Assembly (NCBI RefSeq): GCF_003097355.1
Contig: NZ_PYUI01000003.1
Location: 280,339 to 344,338, forward strand
Source of the DNA: Arthrobacter sp. H-02-3
Lineage (GTDB): Bacteria > Actinomycetota > Actinomycetes > Actinomycetales > Micrococcaceae
DNA length: 64,000 nucleotides
Direction: 5' to 3'
Shown one piece after another: positions 25,063 to 32,660 of the stretch. A program made the translations under genes and the position numbers. How positions within the stretch are numbered: the first letter of the stretch is position 1; each line of letters opens with the position of its first letter. The notes beneath the pieces are model-generated. The model did not search any database. It saw nothing but the letters and a program-made list of their open reading frames with translations, and was not told the origin of the DNA.

Positions 25063-26193
25063 GTGTCCATCAGCGCCGAGAACACGACTCATGAATCAGT
25101 GGCCGCGGGACCTACTGCTCCGGAGCCGACGCCCGAAGAAGCCGCCCAGCTCAAGGAGCTCTACCGGGATTTTGACCGGGAGAACCTGATCCCGCTGTGG
25201 ACCGAGATCGCGGACCTGATGCCGATGGTGCCGACCCCCAAGGCGGTGGCCCACGTCTGGCGGTGGAGCGATCTGTACCCGCTGGCCGCCCGCGCCGGCG
25301 ATCTGGTCCCGGTGGGCCGCGGCGGGGAACGCCGGGCGATCGCCCTGGCGAACCCCGGTCTGGCCGGTACGCCGTACGCGACCCCCACGCTGTGGGCGGC
25401 CATCCAGTACCTCGGTGCCCGCGAGACCGCCCCCGAACACCGCCACTCACAGAACGCGTTCCGCTTCGTCGTCGAGGGCGAGGGCGTGTGGACGGTCGTG
25501 AACGGGGACCCGGTGCGGATGTCCCGCGGGGACTTCCTGTTGACCCCGGGCTGGAACTTCCACGGCCACCACAACGACACCGATGAGCCGATGGCCTGGA
25601 TCGACGGCCTGGACATCCCGTTCGTGCACTACGCCGATGCCGGGTTCTTCGAGTTCGGCACCGAGCGTGTCACCGACGAGGCCACGCCGGACATCTCCCG
25701 CTCCGAACGCCTCTGGGCCCACCCTGGCCTGCGCCCGCTCTCCGGACTGGAGGACACCACGAGCTCCCCCATCGCGGCGTACCGCTGGGAATACACGGAC
25801 CGGGCCCTGACCGAGCAGCTCCTCCTCGAGGACGAGGGCCACCCGGCCACCGTGTCCCAGGGCCACGCCGCCGTCCGCTACACCAACCCCACCACCGGCG
25901 GGGACGTCATGCCGACCATCCGGGCGGAATTCCACCGGCTCCGCGCCGGCGCCACCACCGAAACCGTCCGCGAGGTCGGCTCCAGCGTGTGGCAGGTCTT
26001 CGAAGGGACCGGTTCCGTGGTCCTGAACGGCGAAACCAGGACCCTGGCCAAGGGCGACCTCTTCGTCGTCCCGTCCTGGGCCGCCTGGTCACTGCAGGCA
26101 GACACGGAATTCGATCTTTTCCGCTTCAGCGACGCCCCCATTTTCGAACGGCTGAACTTCAACCGCACCTACATCGAAGGACGCACCAAGTAA
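25063..26193 (+). CDS. Gentisate 1,2-dioxygenase
   Basis: The 376-residue bicupin has its iron ligands in the first cupin: His126 and His128 in EHRHSQNAFRF and His167 in WNFHGHHND, with the same 39-residue spacing known for E. coli gentisate dioxygenase. It cleaves gentisate with O2 to maleylpyruvate. The GTG start at 25063 is preceded by GAGGAGG. It leads a three-gene operon whose members overlap end to start (TAATG, TGATG), so the pathway enzymes are made together. Confidence 0.92.
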   Translation: MSISAENTTHESVAAGPTAPEPTPEEAAQLKELYRDFDRENLIPLWTEIADLMPMVPTPKAVAHVWRWSDLYPLAARAGDLVPVGRGGERRAIALANPGLAGTPYATPTLWAAIQYLGARETAPEHRHSQNAFRFVVEGEGVWTVVNGDPVRMSRGDFLLTPGWNFHGHHNDTDEPMAWIDGLDIPFVHYADAGFFEFGTERVTDEATPDISRSERLWAHPGLRPLSGLEDTTSSPIAAYRWEYTDRALTEQLLLEDEGHPATVSQGHAAVRYTNPTTGGDVMPTIRAEFHRLRAGATTETVREVGSSVWQVFEGTGSVVLNGETRTLAKGDLFVVPSWAAWSLQADTEFDLFRFSDAPIFERLNFNRTYIEGRTK

Positions 26194-27029
26194 TGAGACT
26201 CCTCACCCTCCGACTCCCCTTTGAGGGAAAAACAGTTACCAAGGCTGTGCGCCAGGACGGCGACACCCTGACCGAGATCGACGGCTTCGCCGACGTCGGA
26301 GAACTCCTCCGCACCCCGGACTGGGAAGCCACCGCGAAGGCAGCGGCCGGCGCCACGCACCCGCTCGAGGGAGCGGACCTGGCCGCCGTCGTCCCCTCCC
26401 CCGGCAAAATCATCTGCGTGGGCCACAACTACCGCAACCACATCAAGGAAATGGGCCGGGAAGTCCCCGAATTTCCCACCCTGTTCGCCAAGTACCAGGA
26501 ATCCCTGATCGGCCCCAACGATGACCTGGCCCTCCCGCAGGAATCCGACGCCGTCGACTGGGAAGCCGAACTCGCCGTCGTTATCGGCAAAAAGGGCCGC
26601 CGGATCAGCGAAGCCGACGCCCCGGCCCACATCGCCGGCTACGCCGTCCTGAACGACGTGTCCATGCGCGACTACCAGTTCCGCACCATCCAGTGGCTGC
26701 AGGGCAAGACCTGGGAAAAGTCCACCCCGTTCGGACCGGCCCTGGTCACCAAGGACGAGTTCACCGCCGGCCCGCTGATGACCTCCGCGGTCGACGGCGA
26801 CATCCAGCAGCAGACCCCGACGGGCGACCTCGTCTTCACCCCCGAATACCTGGTGTCCTACATCTCCACGATCATCACGCTGAACCCGGGCGACGTCATC
26901 GCCACCGGCACCCCCGGCGGCGTCGGCCACGCCCAGGACCCCAAGCGCTACCTGCAGGAAGGCCAGCTCCTGGTCACCACCATCGAGGGACTGGGACAGC
27001 TGAAGAACCGCGTCATCAAGGAAGCCTGA
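26193..27029 (+). CDS. Fumarylpyruvate hydrolase (FAH family)
   Basis: The 278-residue protein is a fumarylacetoacetate-hydrolase-fold enzyme: IICVGHNYRNHIKEMG, then the metal-binding DWEAELAVVIGKKGR, NDVSMRDYQ and the C-terminal GDVIATGTPGGVGH. In this operon it should hydrolyse fumarylpyruvate to fumarate and pyruvate, the last step of gentisate breakdown. Its ATG overlaps the dioxygenase stop (TAATG) and its stop overlaps the isomerase start. Confidence 0.92.
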   Translation: MRLLTLRLPFEGKTVTKAVRQDGDTLTEIDGFADVGELLRTPDWEATAKAAAGATHPLEGADLAAVVPSPGKIICVGHNYRNHIKEMGREVPEFPTLFAKYQESLIGPNDDLALPQESDAVDWEAELAVVIGKKGRRISEADAPAHIAGYAVLNDVSMRDYQFRTIQWLQGKTWEKSTPFGPALVTKDEFTAGPLMTSAVDGDIQQQTPTGDLVFTPEYLVSYISTIITLNPGDVIATGTPGGVGHAQDPKRYLQEGQLLVTTIEGLGQLKNRVIKEA

Positions 27030-27787
27030 TGGTTGCCCGCCACGACCAGACGACGGACCCGGAGCTGCTCGCGGCCCTGCTGCAGGCACGCCGCGGGACG
27101 GCGTTCTTCGCCCGCAAGCTCAACGAGCTCTCCGATACGGAGCTCGACGGTGATTCGCTGCTGCCGGGCTGGACCCGCCGCCACATCACCGCGCACATCG
27201 GCTACAACGCCCGGGCCATCGCCCGGCTCATCGAGTGGGCGGCCACCGGCGTCGAATCCCCGATGTATGCCTCCACGGACGTCCGGGACCACGAGATTGA
27301 CTTCGGCGCCACGCTGAGTCCGATCGCGCTACGGCACCTCTTCGACCACTCGGCCGTGCACCTGAACGTCGAGTGGCGGGACCTGCCCGAGGACGCGTGG
27401 CACCACAAGGTCCGGACTATCCAGGGCCGCGAAGTGCCCGCCACGGAAACGGTCTGGATGCGCAGCCGCGAAGTCTGGATGCACGCTGTGGACCTGGACA
27501 ACGGCGCCGCCTTCCACGACATCCCGGCGCCCGTCCTGGAACGGCTCCTCAAGGACATCACCGGCGCCTGGCACACCCGCGGCACCGACAAGGACCTCGT
27601 CGTCAGGGTCACGGACCGCGACCTCACCTTCGGGGACGCGACGTCGGACTCCCCCACGGTGGTCTCCGGACCGCTCGCCGCCGTCGTCGAATGGGCCGCC
27701 GGCCGCGGCAACAGCGGCGTCACCGCCGCCGGGCCGGGCGCTGCAGCCACCACCGGGACGGTTCCCCCCGCCCCGAAGTGGATCTGA
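27029..27787 (+). CDS. Mycothiol-dependent maleylpyruvate isomerase
   Basis: The 252-residue protein is a DinB/MDMPI-fold enzyme. The metal ligands His56 (HITAHIGYN), Glu148 and His152 (RSREVWMHAVDLDNG) have exactly the spacing of the Corynebacterium glutamicum enzyme. It converts maleylpyruvate to fumarylpyruvate using mycothiol, which marks the host as an actinobacterium. The start overlaps the hydrolase stop (TGATG). A strong terminator follows 20 nt after the stop. Confidence 0.92.
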   Translation: MVARHDQTTDPELLAALLQARRGTAFFARKLNELSDTELDGDSLLPGWTRRHITAHIGYNARAIARLIEWAATGVESPMYASTDVRDHEIDFGATLSPIALRHLFDHSAVHLNVEWRDLPEDAWHHKVRTIQGREVPATETVWMRSREVWMHAVDLDNGAAFHDIPAPVLERLLKDITGAWHTRGTDKDLVVRVTDRDLTFGDATSDSPTVVSGPLAAVVEWAAGRGNSGVTAAGPGAAATTGTVPPAPKWI

Positions 27788-27806
27788 GAGCCGGCTAAAC
27801 AATCCT

Positions 27807-27843
27807 AAAGCGGGAGGCCCCTCGGCGAGGGGCCTCCCGCTTT
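27807..27843 (+). terminator. Intrinsic terminator of the gentisate operon
   Basis: AAAGCGGGAGGCCCCTC (27807-27823) pairs with 27827-27843 around a tiny loop, ending in TTT. It is a near-perfect 17-bp GC-rich stem. Confidence 0.85.
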
Positions 27844-27860
27844 CGCGCGCGCTTGTCTCC

Positions 27861-27938
27861 GTCCGGGGGCACTTTGAGGGCAATGTCCGACGCCGGCGCC
27901 CTGGTTGACGGCGTGTCCGCGCCAAAGTGCCCCCGGAC
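27861..27938. repeat. Long inverted repeat, 16-bp arms
   Basis: GTCCGGGGGCACTTTG (27861-27876) is exactly reverse-complementary to 27923-27938, with a 46-bp spacer. It follows the operon terminator and has no coding potential. It may be a dispersed intergenic repeat of this genome or mark the boundary of the adjacent P450 island. Confidence 0.65.
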
Positions 27939-27964
27939 CGCCGCCGCAGCGACGCCGGCCCGGG

Positions 27965-28084
27965 TTAGCCCGTGGAGTCGCTGATGCCCATCTCGATCTG
28001 GAGCCGCGGCAATGCCAGGTTCACGATCGTGCCATCGCGAACCACCATGTACTGCGCGCGAGCCAGGAACACCAGCGCCCAGGG
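27965..28084 (-). pseudogene. Remnant of an MFS (DHA2-type) transporter N-terminus
   Basis: Directly after the TetR stop, and in the same frame, the minus strand reads WALVFLARAQYMVV, then RDGTIVNLALPRLQ, then a stop at 27965. This closely follows the helix 1 motif of 14-span drug exporters (LAQFMVVLDATIVNVALP). Only ~40 residues remain and there is no start codon of its own. The exporter once encoded next to this TetR gene was apparently deleted. Confidence 0.7.
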
Positions 28085-28699
28085 TCAGCCTTCGTCGCAG
28101 AGCAGGTGGTACCAGTTATCGGCAAGCACCTCGAGCGCGTGTTCGCGGTTTGGTTCAAACTTGCGTCGGGTCCAGAGCGTGGCGACGTAGTCGAGTGAGG
28201 TGAAGGCCAGAGTGCCGCGAATGTGGTGCGTCTCCTCCGAGAAGCGCCCTGCGAGCTTCATTCCGCGGACGAGGTCGGAGATGACCTCCTCATGCCATCC
28301 CTCAACCAGGGCGCGCACGTCGCGATCGACGGCGGCGGCCTCCTCGAGCACGTCGAGGTATGGGCGGAAGACCGGCCAGAGCGCCGCCCGCGACTCCAGC
28401 CACGCCAGGATGCCCGGCAGCTCGCCTGCCCGCACCACGTCGACGAGGTCGGCCGCGGTAGAGCCGATCCCCGGGCCGTCCTCACGGTCGAGCACCGCGT
28501 TGACGCGCACCATGAAGTCCCTCATCAGATCGCTGCGTGAAGGGTAGTGCGCGTAGAAAGTCACCCGGGTGGTGCCGGCCGCCGCGGCGATCTCATCGAT
28601 GGTGGTCGCGGCGTACCCCTTGTCGGTGAAAAGCTCGAGAGCCCGCTCCACGATCACGTCGCGGGTGAGCTTTTTCTGGGCTTCTCGCAACGTCGACAT
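28085..28699 (-). CDS. TetR-family regulator of the P450 island
   Basis: The 204-residue protein has a canonical TetR helix-turn-helix (residues ~12-60: ALELFTDKGYAATTIDEIAA, then TTRVTFYAHYPSRSDLM) and an all-helical ligand domain. It is a close paralogue of the TetR at 37450-38055, sharing REAQK near the N-terminus and KGYAATT-D-IAAA-GTTR-TFY. Sites with the same architecture occur near both regulators. It lies downstream of a decayed exporter fragment and beside the decayed reductase of the P450 system. Confidence 0.88.
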   Translation of the reverse strand: MSTLREAQKKLTRDVIVERALELFTDKGYAATTIDEIAAAAGTTRVTFYAHYPSRSDLMRDFMVRVNAVLDREDGPGIGSTAADLVDVVRAGELPGILAWLESRAALWPVFRPYLDVLEEAAAVDRDVRALVEGWHEEVISDLVRGMKLAGRFSEETHHIRGTLAFTSLDYVATLWTRRKFEPNREHALEVLADNWYHLLCDEG

Positions 28700-28762
28700 G
28701 GACCAATCCTAACTTTGTTGTGCGGCGACAGGCCCGGGCGGGCGACGCCGGTCCCGGGGCGG

Positions 28763-28857
28763 CAGGACCGGCGTCAGCCCGCCGTCGAAGCCGGCAGAGC
28801 GCAGTGACTCGCCGCCGTGAGCCCGGCGATGCCGTTGCCGACGACGCCGGGCCCGCG
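28763..28857 (-). pseudogene. Remnant of a ferredoxin reductase (FAD/NAD(P)-binding N-terminus)
   Basis: Just after the ferredoxin stop the minus strand reads GVVGNGIAGLTAA, the dinucleotide-binding motif of P450-type ferredoxin reductases. The homology continues one frame over as ESLRSAGFDGGLTPV, so a single base has been lost near 28808-28815, and the rest of the ~400-residue gene is absent. The former order was evidently P450, ferredoxin, reductase. The P450 must now use a reductase encoded elsewhere. Confidence 0.72.
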
Positions 28858-28862
28858 CCCCG

Positions 28863-29057
28863 CTATGCAGCTTCCAGCCGGAGCGCGGCGACCGGGCAGA
28901 CCCTCACGGCCGCCTTCGCGGCGTCGAGGTCGGCACCGTCCACCTCCGGGGCATCGATGACCAACTGGCCGTCATCGTCGAGGTGCATCAGCCGGGGCGC
29001 GGCTTCCTCGCAGAGGCCGTGCCCCTCGCAGCGTGGCCGGTCGAGTTCGATCCTCAC
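28863..29057 (-). CDS. [3Fe-4S] ferredoxin partner of the P450
   Basis: The 64-residue protein has three cluster cysteines: CEGHGLC (Cys10, Cys16) and VCP (Cys55), with His in the position of the fourth ligand, the CxxHxxC...CP pattern of actinobacterial P450 ferredoxins. It passes electrons to the cytochrome P450, whose gene overlaps its start by 4 nt (ATGA). The reductase that should follow is only a fragment. Confidence 0.9.
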   Translation of the reverse strand: MRIELDRPRCEGHGLCEEAAPRLMHLDDDGQLVIDAPEVDGADLDAAKAAVRVCPVAALRLEAA

Positions 29058-30226
29058 GATGCCACCACCTTCACGACCTGAAGCTTCTCGAAACTCCGCG
29101 TGATGTTGCTCGGCACCCGGACCCCGTCCGCGATGGACAGTGACTTCACCTGACGGGCAAGCGCGTCAATGATCGCGTGGGCCTCGAGCTTGGCCAGGCC
29201 TTGGCCGGCGCAGCCGTGCGGTCCGTAGCCGAAGGAGAGGTGGTCCACCGGGTTGCGCGTGATGTCGAAGGTGTCGGGGTTTTCGTAGTGCCGCGGGTCC
29301 CGGTTGCCGGCGCCGAAGAGGATGCCCAGTTGAGCGCCCGCAGGAACGGTGGCTCCGTCGATCTCAACCTCGCGGGTGGTTGTGCGGCCCCAGATGTGCA
29401 CGGGGGCCCAATAGCGCAGCACTTCCGCGAAGGCTGCAGGCACCAGGTCGAGGTTCTCGCGGACAAGCTCAAGCTGTTCCGGGTGGCGGCCGAACAGGGC
29501 GATGATGTTTCCGATCGAGGCGATCGTTGTATCGACGCCTGCCCCGAGGTACTGGTGGATGATGTGCCCGGCGGAGCCTTCGGGGATGTCGCCACGCGTT
29601 TCAGCGTCGAAGATCCCGCGGCCGATCGAGCCGGGGGCGAGGTCGCCGGCGGTAACTGACGAGCACCAGCCGTAAAGCTCGCCGGCGATCGGGAAGCTCT
29701 CCTGGGTGCGCTGGTTCATCGGCCCGATGACCTGCATCGCGGACTGCCCCCAGCGCATCATGTTGTCCTTGACGTGTCCGCTGAAGCCGATGAGGTCGGC
29801 GACGATCTCAAGCGGGAAAGCTCGCGCCAGGGAGTCGATGGCTTCAAAGCTTCCGCCGGCGACGAGGTCGGCGACGAGCTTGTCCGCCTTCTCGTCGATG
29901 ATGACCTTCAGGCCGCGCAGTGCGCGGGGAGTGAGGTTCTCGGAGAGCGTCGCGCGCAGCTGGGTGTGCAGCGGCGGGTCTGAGGCAAGCGAGGTGCCTT
30001 GCAGCGCCTCGTTGACCATCGGGTTGAAGCCAAGGGTGGTGGACGAGAACGTCGCCGGATCGCCGAGTACGTCGCGGATGATGTCGTAGCGCGTCAGAAC
30101 GTAGAGGTCGTTCTTGGGCAGGTGGACGACGCCGGCCTGCTCGCGCAGCGCGGCGTACGTGGGGTAGGGGTCGACCAGGACGTCGTCGTCCCAGATATCG
30201 ATGCCGGATTCTGCGGGTGCAGTCAC
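29054..30226 (-). CDS. Cytochrome P450
   Basis: The 390-residue soluble P450 shows the I-helix oxygen-binding motif GAGVDTT, the ExxR-type segment EVLRYW, and the heme loop FGYGPHGCAGQGLAKLEAH with Cys339 as ligand. It should oxidise an unidentified hydrophobic substrate. It is divergent from the phosphotriesterase/esterase operon and shares with it a pair of TTKACA-N3-TGTMAA dyads, so the two sets are probably induced together. The ferredoxin gene overlaps its end. Confidence 0.92.
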   Translation of the reverse strand: MTAPAESGIDIWDDDVLVDPYPTYAALREQAGVVHLPKNDLYVLTRYDIIRDVLGDPATFSSTTLGFNPMVNEALQGTSLASDPPLHTQLRATLSENLTPRALRGLKVIIDEKADKLVADLVAGGSFEAIDSLARAFPLEIVADLIGFSGHVKDNMMRWGQSAMQVIGPMNQRTQESFPIAGELYGWCSSVTAGDLAPGSIGRGIFDAETRGDIPEGSAGHIIHQYLGAGVDTTIASIGNIIALFGRHPEQLELVRENLDLVPAAFAEVLRYWAPVHIWGRTTTREVEIDGATVPAGAQLGILFGAGNRDPRHYENPDTFDITRNPVDHLSFGYGPHGCAGQGLAKLEAHAIIDALARQVKSLSIADGVRVPSNITRSFEKLQVVKVVAS

Positions 30227-30371
30227 AGTATTCTCCTTGCGGATGGGGGGTGGGCCGAGGGTGTGAGGCCCGTCAGCCTGGACGATAGCTGCGGCGCATT
30301 CCCCGGTGCTCTACCGGGCTCCGGCCAAGGCCGGAGGCGGATGTGGCGCTCCACACATCTTGACGCCAGGG

Positions 30372-30386
30372 TTTACATGATGTCAA
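30372..30386. promoter_or_regulatory. TetR-type operator A (P450 side)
   Basis: On the minus strand the site reads TTGACA-TCA-TGTAAA, an inverted repeat of 6-bp half-sites (TTKACA) with a 3-nt spacer. Near-identical sites at 30453-30467 and 38076-38090 suggest one shared or two paralogous TetR regulators. Confidence 0.55.
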
Positions 30387-30452
30387 TACAGTTTACGATT
30401 CGTCGGTTTCATGAACGCCACGAAGTACCGGGTATACGTCGCGTTTATTTAC

Positions 30453-30467
30453 TTGACATACTGTAAA
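30453..30467. promoter_or_regulatory. TetR-type operator B (operon side)
   Basis: TTGACA-TAC-TGTAAA on the plus strand is the same dyad as site A in opposite orientation, 98 nt before the first gene of the hydrolase operon. The rest of the 30227-30564 gap holds no gene. Confidence 0.55.
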
Positions 30468-30564
30468 GAAAGATGTGACGCTGGATACACCGCATCGGAG
30501 CGATGGTCTGGCCAGGCCCGGCGGCACCCCTGCATTCAGCACCCGAACTTCAAGGGAGAAGCAA

Positions 30565-31578
30565 GTGATTCACCCCACCCCCGTCGACACCGGCGACGCG
30601 TTCGCCGGCACCGTCGATCGAGCCACCGCCCATACGGTCCTTGGCCCCGTCCCCGCTCATGAACTGGGTGTGGTCGCGGTCCACGAGGCCCTGCTGTCGG
30701 TGCTCCCGGGTGCGCAGTACGCCCCGGACATCACGATGGACCGGGCGGAGATCTTCGAGGCACTGGCCGCGAAGCTCAAGGACTTCCGCGAGCACGGCGG
30801 GCAGACGATCGTCGACAGCACCGGCATGTTCCACGGCCGCGACCTGAAGCTTTACGAGGCCCTGTCCCGCTCCACCGGCGTCCACATCGTCGCCTCCACG
30901 GGCCTGGGCCCGGAGGAAGAACTCGGCGGATACTTCCTGACCCCGCAGACCAACCCGCCCGCCCCCTGGCCGGCCGAAAAGTTCGGCGACCTCTTCGGCA
31001 GGGAGGTCACTGAGGGGATGGTGGTACCCCGGGTCGAGCGCCGCGCCGCCGCCGGCATTGTGGCCACCATCGCCGACCGCGCCGGCATGACCCCGACCGA
31101 GGAGAGCCTGTTCCGCGGTTCCGCCCGCGCCGCCAGGAACACCGGCATCCCGGTCTCGATTCGGTTCGGCGCCGATGCCCTGCACGATCTGGACATCGTG
31201 CTGGACGAGCAGATCGGGGCCGACCGGGTGCTCGTCGGCGACCTGGACCGCAAGGACGCCGCCGGCTCCGCCATCAAGGTGGCCGGCCGCGGAGCCTTCG
31301 TCGGCATCGACCACGTGGGCCTGAACGACCACGCGGACTACCTCACCGACCACGATCGCGCCGAACTGGTGTTCGAGCTCGTCAAGGCCGGCCATGCCGA
31401 CAAGATCATCCTTTCGGGCAACTCGATCGGCGTGGCCAAGGGGCTGCCGGAGTACAACCTGCCTTACAGCCACGTCCTGTCCACGTTCGTGCCCTACCTC
31501 AAGACCCACGGCCTGAGCGACGAAGACGCCCGGCGCATCCTCGTGGACAACCCGCGCAACCTGCTGACCGTGCGCTAA
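30565..31578 (+). CDS. Phosphotriesterase-family protein lacking the metal site (probable pseudoenzyme)
   Basis: The 337-residue protein aligns over its length with PTE/PHP-family barrels and with the next gene, but the binuclear metal ligands are replaced. HxH reads VHEAL (His40 kept, second His is Ala42); the bridging Lys/Glu position reads AGIVATIA (Thr168); THT reads SIRFG (Arg200); VGH reads VGDLD (Asp226); and the SxD aspartate reads LSGN (Asn286). It cannot bind metal in the known way, yet the frame is intact, well conserved elsewhere and first in the operon. A structural partner, regulator or scaffold for the active paralogue is possible. GTG 30565 is chosen behind AGGGAG. Confidence 0.82.
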   Translation: MIHPTPVDTGDAFAGTVDRATAHTVLGPVPAHELGVVAVHEALLSVLPGAQYAPDITMDRAEIFEALAAKLKDFREHGGQTIVDSTGMFHGRDLKLYEALSRSTGVHIVASTGLGPEEELGGYFLTPQTNPPAPWPAEKFGDLFGREVTEGMVVPRVERRAAAGIVATIADRAGMTPTEESLFRGSARAARNTGIPVSIRFGADALHDLDIVLDEQIGADRVLVGDLDRKDAAGSAIKVAGRGAFVGIDHVGLNDHADYLTDHDRAELVFELVKAGHADKIILSGNSIGVAKGLPEYNLPYSHVLSTFVPYLKTHGLSDEDARRILVDNPRNLLTVR

Positions 31579-31627
31579 GCACGCGTCGGCACTCCCACAA
31601 CAAGCTTTCGACCCCTGAGGTGAACGA

Positions 31628-32581
31628 ATGACCAAGGTCAACACCGTGCTGGGAACCATCCCGGCCGAAGAACTGGAAATCGTGGCGGTCCACGAACACA
31701 TCGGCTACGGCATGCCCGGGTCCGAGCTGGACACCACGTGGTGGAAGTCGCCCGAGCAGGCCTACGAGGAAACCGTGCCGAAACTGCGGAAATTCCGCGA
31801 ATACGGCGGCGGTACCTTTGTCGACGCCACCGGCATCTGCAACGGGCGCGACGTCGACTACTACAAATCCCTGTCCCGGAAGACGGGCGTGCACATCGTG
31901 GCCTGCACCGGCTTCGTCGGCGGCGACACCGCCCTGCCGCACTTCTCCCGCGCCACCGTGGACTACCTGGCGAAAGTGTTCATCCACGAGATCACCGTCG
32001 GCATCGGCAACACGGGCGCCAAGGCCGGCGTCATCAAGGTCGGTGTGAGCCGCGGCGGACGAATGACGGACCTCGACAAGCGCATCTACCGGGCCGCGGC
32101 CCGTGCCGCCGTCGTGACCGGCGCGCCGATCCTGACGCATCTGGCCATCGACCCCGAGCCGGCGGTGTCCATCTTCAACGAAGAGGGCCTGTCCCTAGAC
32201 CGCGTGCTCTTCGGCCACGCCGACGACGGCCTGAACGCTCCGATCACCCCGCACGACTGGATCTACGAGCAGGGCGGCCGGATCGGCTTCGATACGTTCG
32301 GGTACGACCTCGAGCTGCCGGATCCGCCGTTTTGGGGCCGCAAGCGCGACGAACGCATGGAGCACTTCGTCAAGCTCGTCAACAAGGGCTATGCGGACAA
32401 GCTCCTCGTCTCGGCAGACGCCAACTGCAGCCCCCTGGGCTGGCCTGGCGTGAAGGGCCACACCATCAACTACATCTTCGAGGACATGATCCCGGACATG
32501 CGGGCGGCCGGCATCGACGACGCCACCCTCAAACTCCTGCTCGAGGACAACCCGGCCGACTTCCTGTCGCTGCACGCCTGA
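31628..32581 (+). CDS. Phosphotriesterase-family metal hydrolase (lactonase/esterase-like)
   Basis: The 317-residue barrel keeps every metal ligand of the PTE family: His22 and His24 (VAVHEHIG), Lys137 (AGVIKVG, the carboxylated bridge), His171 (ILTHLA), His197 (LFGHADD) and Asp264 (LVSADAN). Family members hydrolyse phosphotriesters, lactones, esters or N-acyl compounds, so the substrate is open. It follows its metal-less paralogue by 49 nt and precedes a flavin monooxygenase. Side-by-side duplication with divergence is the simplest origin of the pair. Confidence 0.88.
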   Translation: MTKVNTVLGTIPAEELEIVAVHEHIGYGMPGSELDTTWWKSPEQAYEETVPKLRKFREYGGGTFVDATGICNGRDVDYYKSLSRKTGVHIVACTGFVGGDTALPHFSRATVDYLAKVFIHEITVGIGNTGAKAGVIKVGVSRGGRMTDLDKRIYRAAARAAVVTGAPILTHLAIDPEPAVSIFNEEGLSLDRVLFGHADDGLNAPITPHDWIYEQGGRIGFDTFGYDLELPDPPFWGRKRDERMEHFVKLVNKGYADKLLVSADANCSPLGWPGVKGHTINYIFEDMIPDMRAAGIDDATLKLLLEDNPADFLSLHA

Positions 32582-32660
32582 CCCCGGACAGACCAGCACA
32601 ACTTACCCGTTCCACCAGACACGGCCCGGGCCAAGAAAGAGCCAAGAAAGAGATGAAACC

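Noticed and set aside
27861..27938. Interpretation of the 16-bp inverted repeat as insertion-sequence ends
   Set aside because: Only 46 bp lies between the arms, with no transposase and no visible target duplication, so it is listed only as a repeat.
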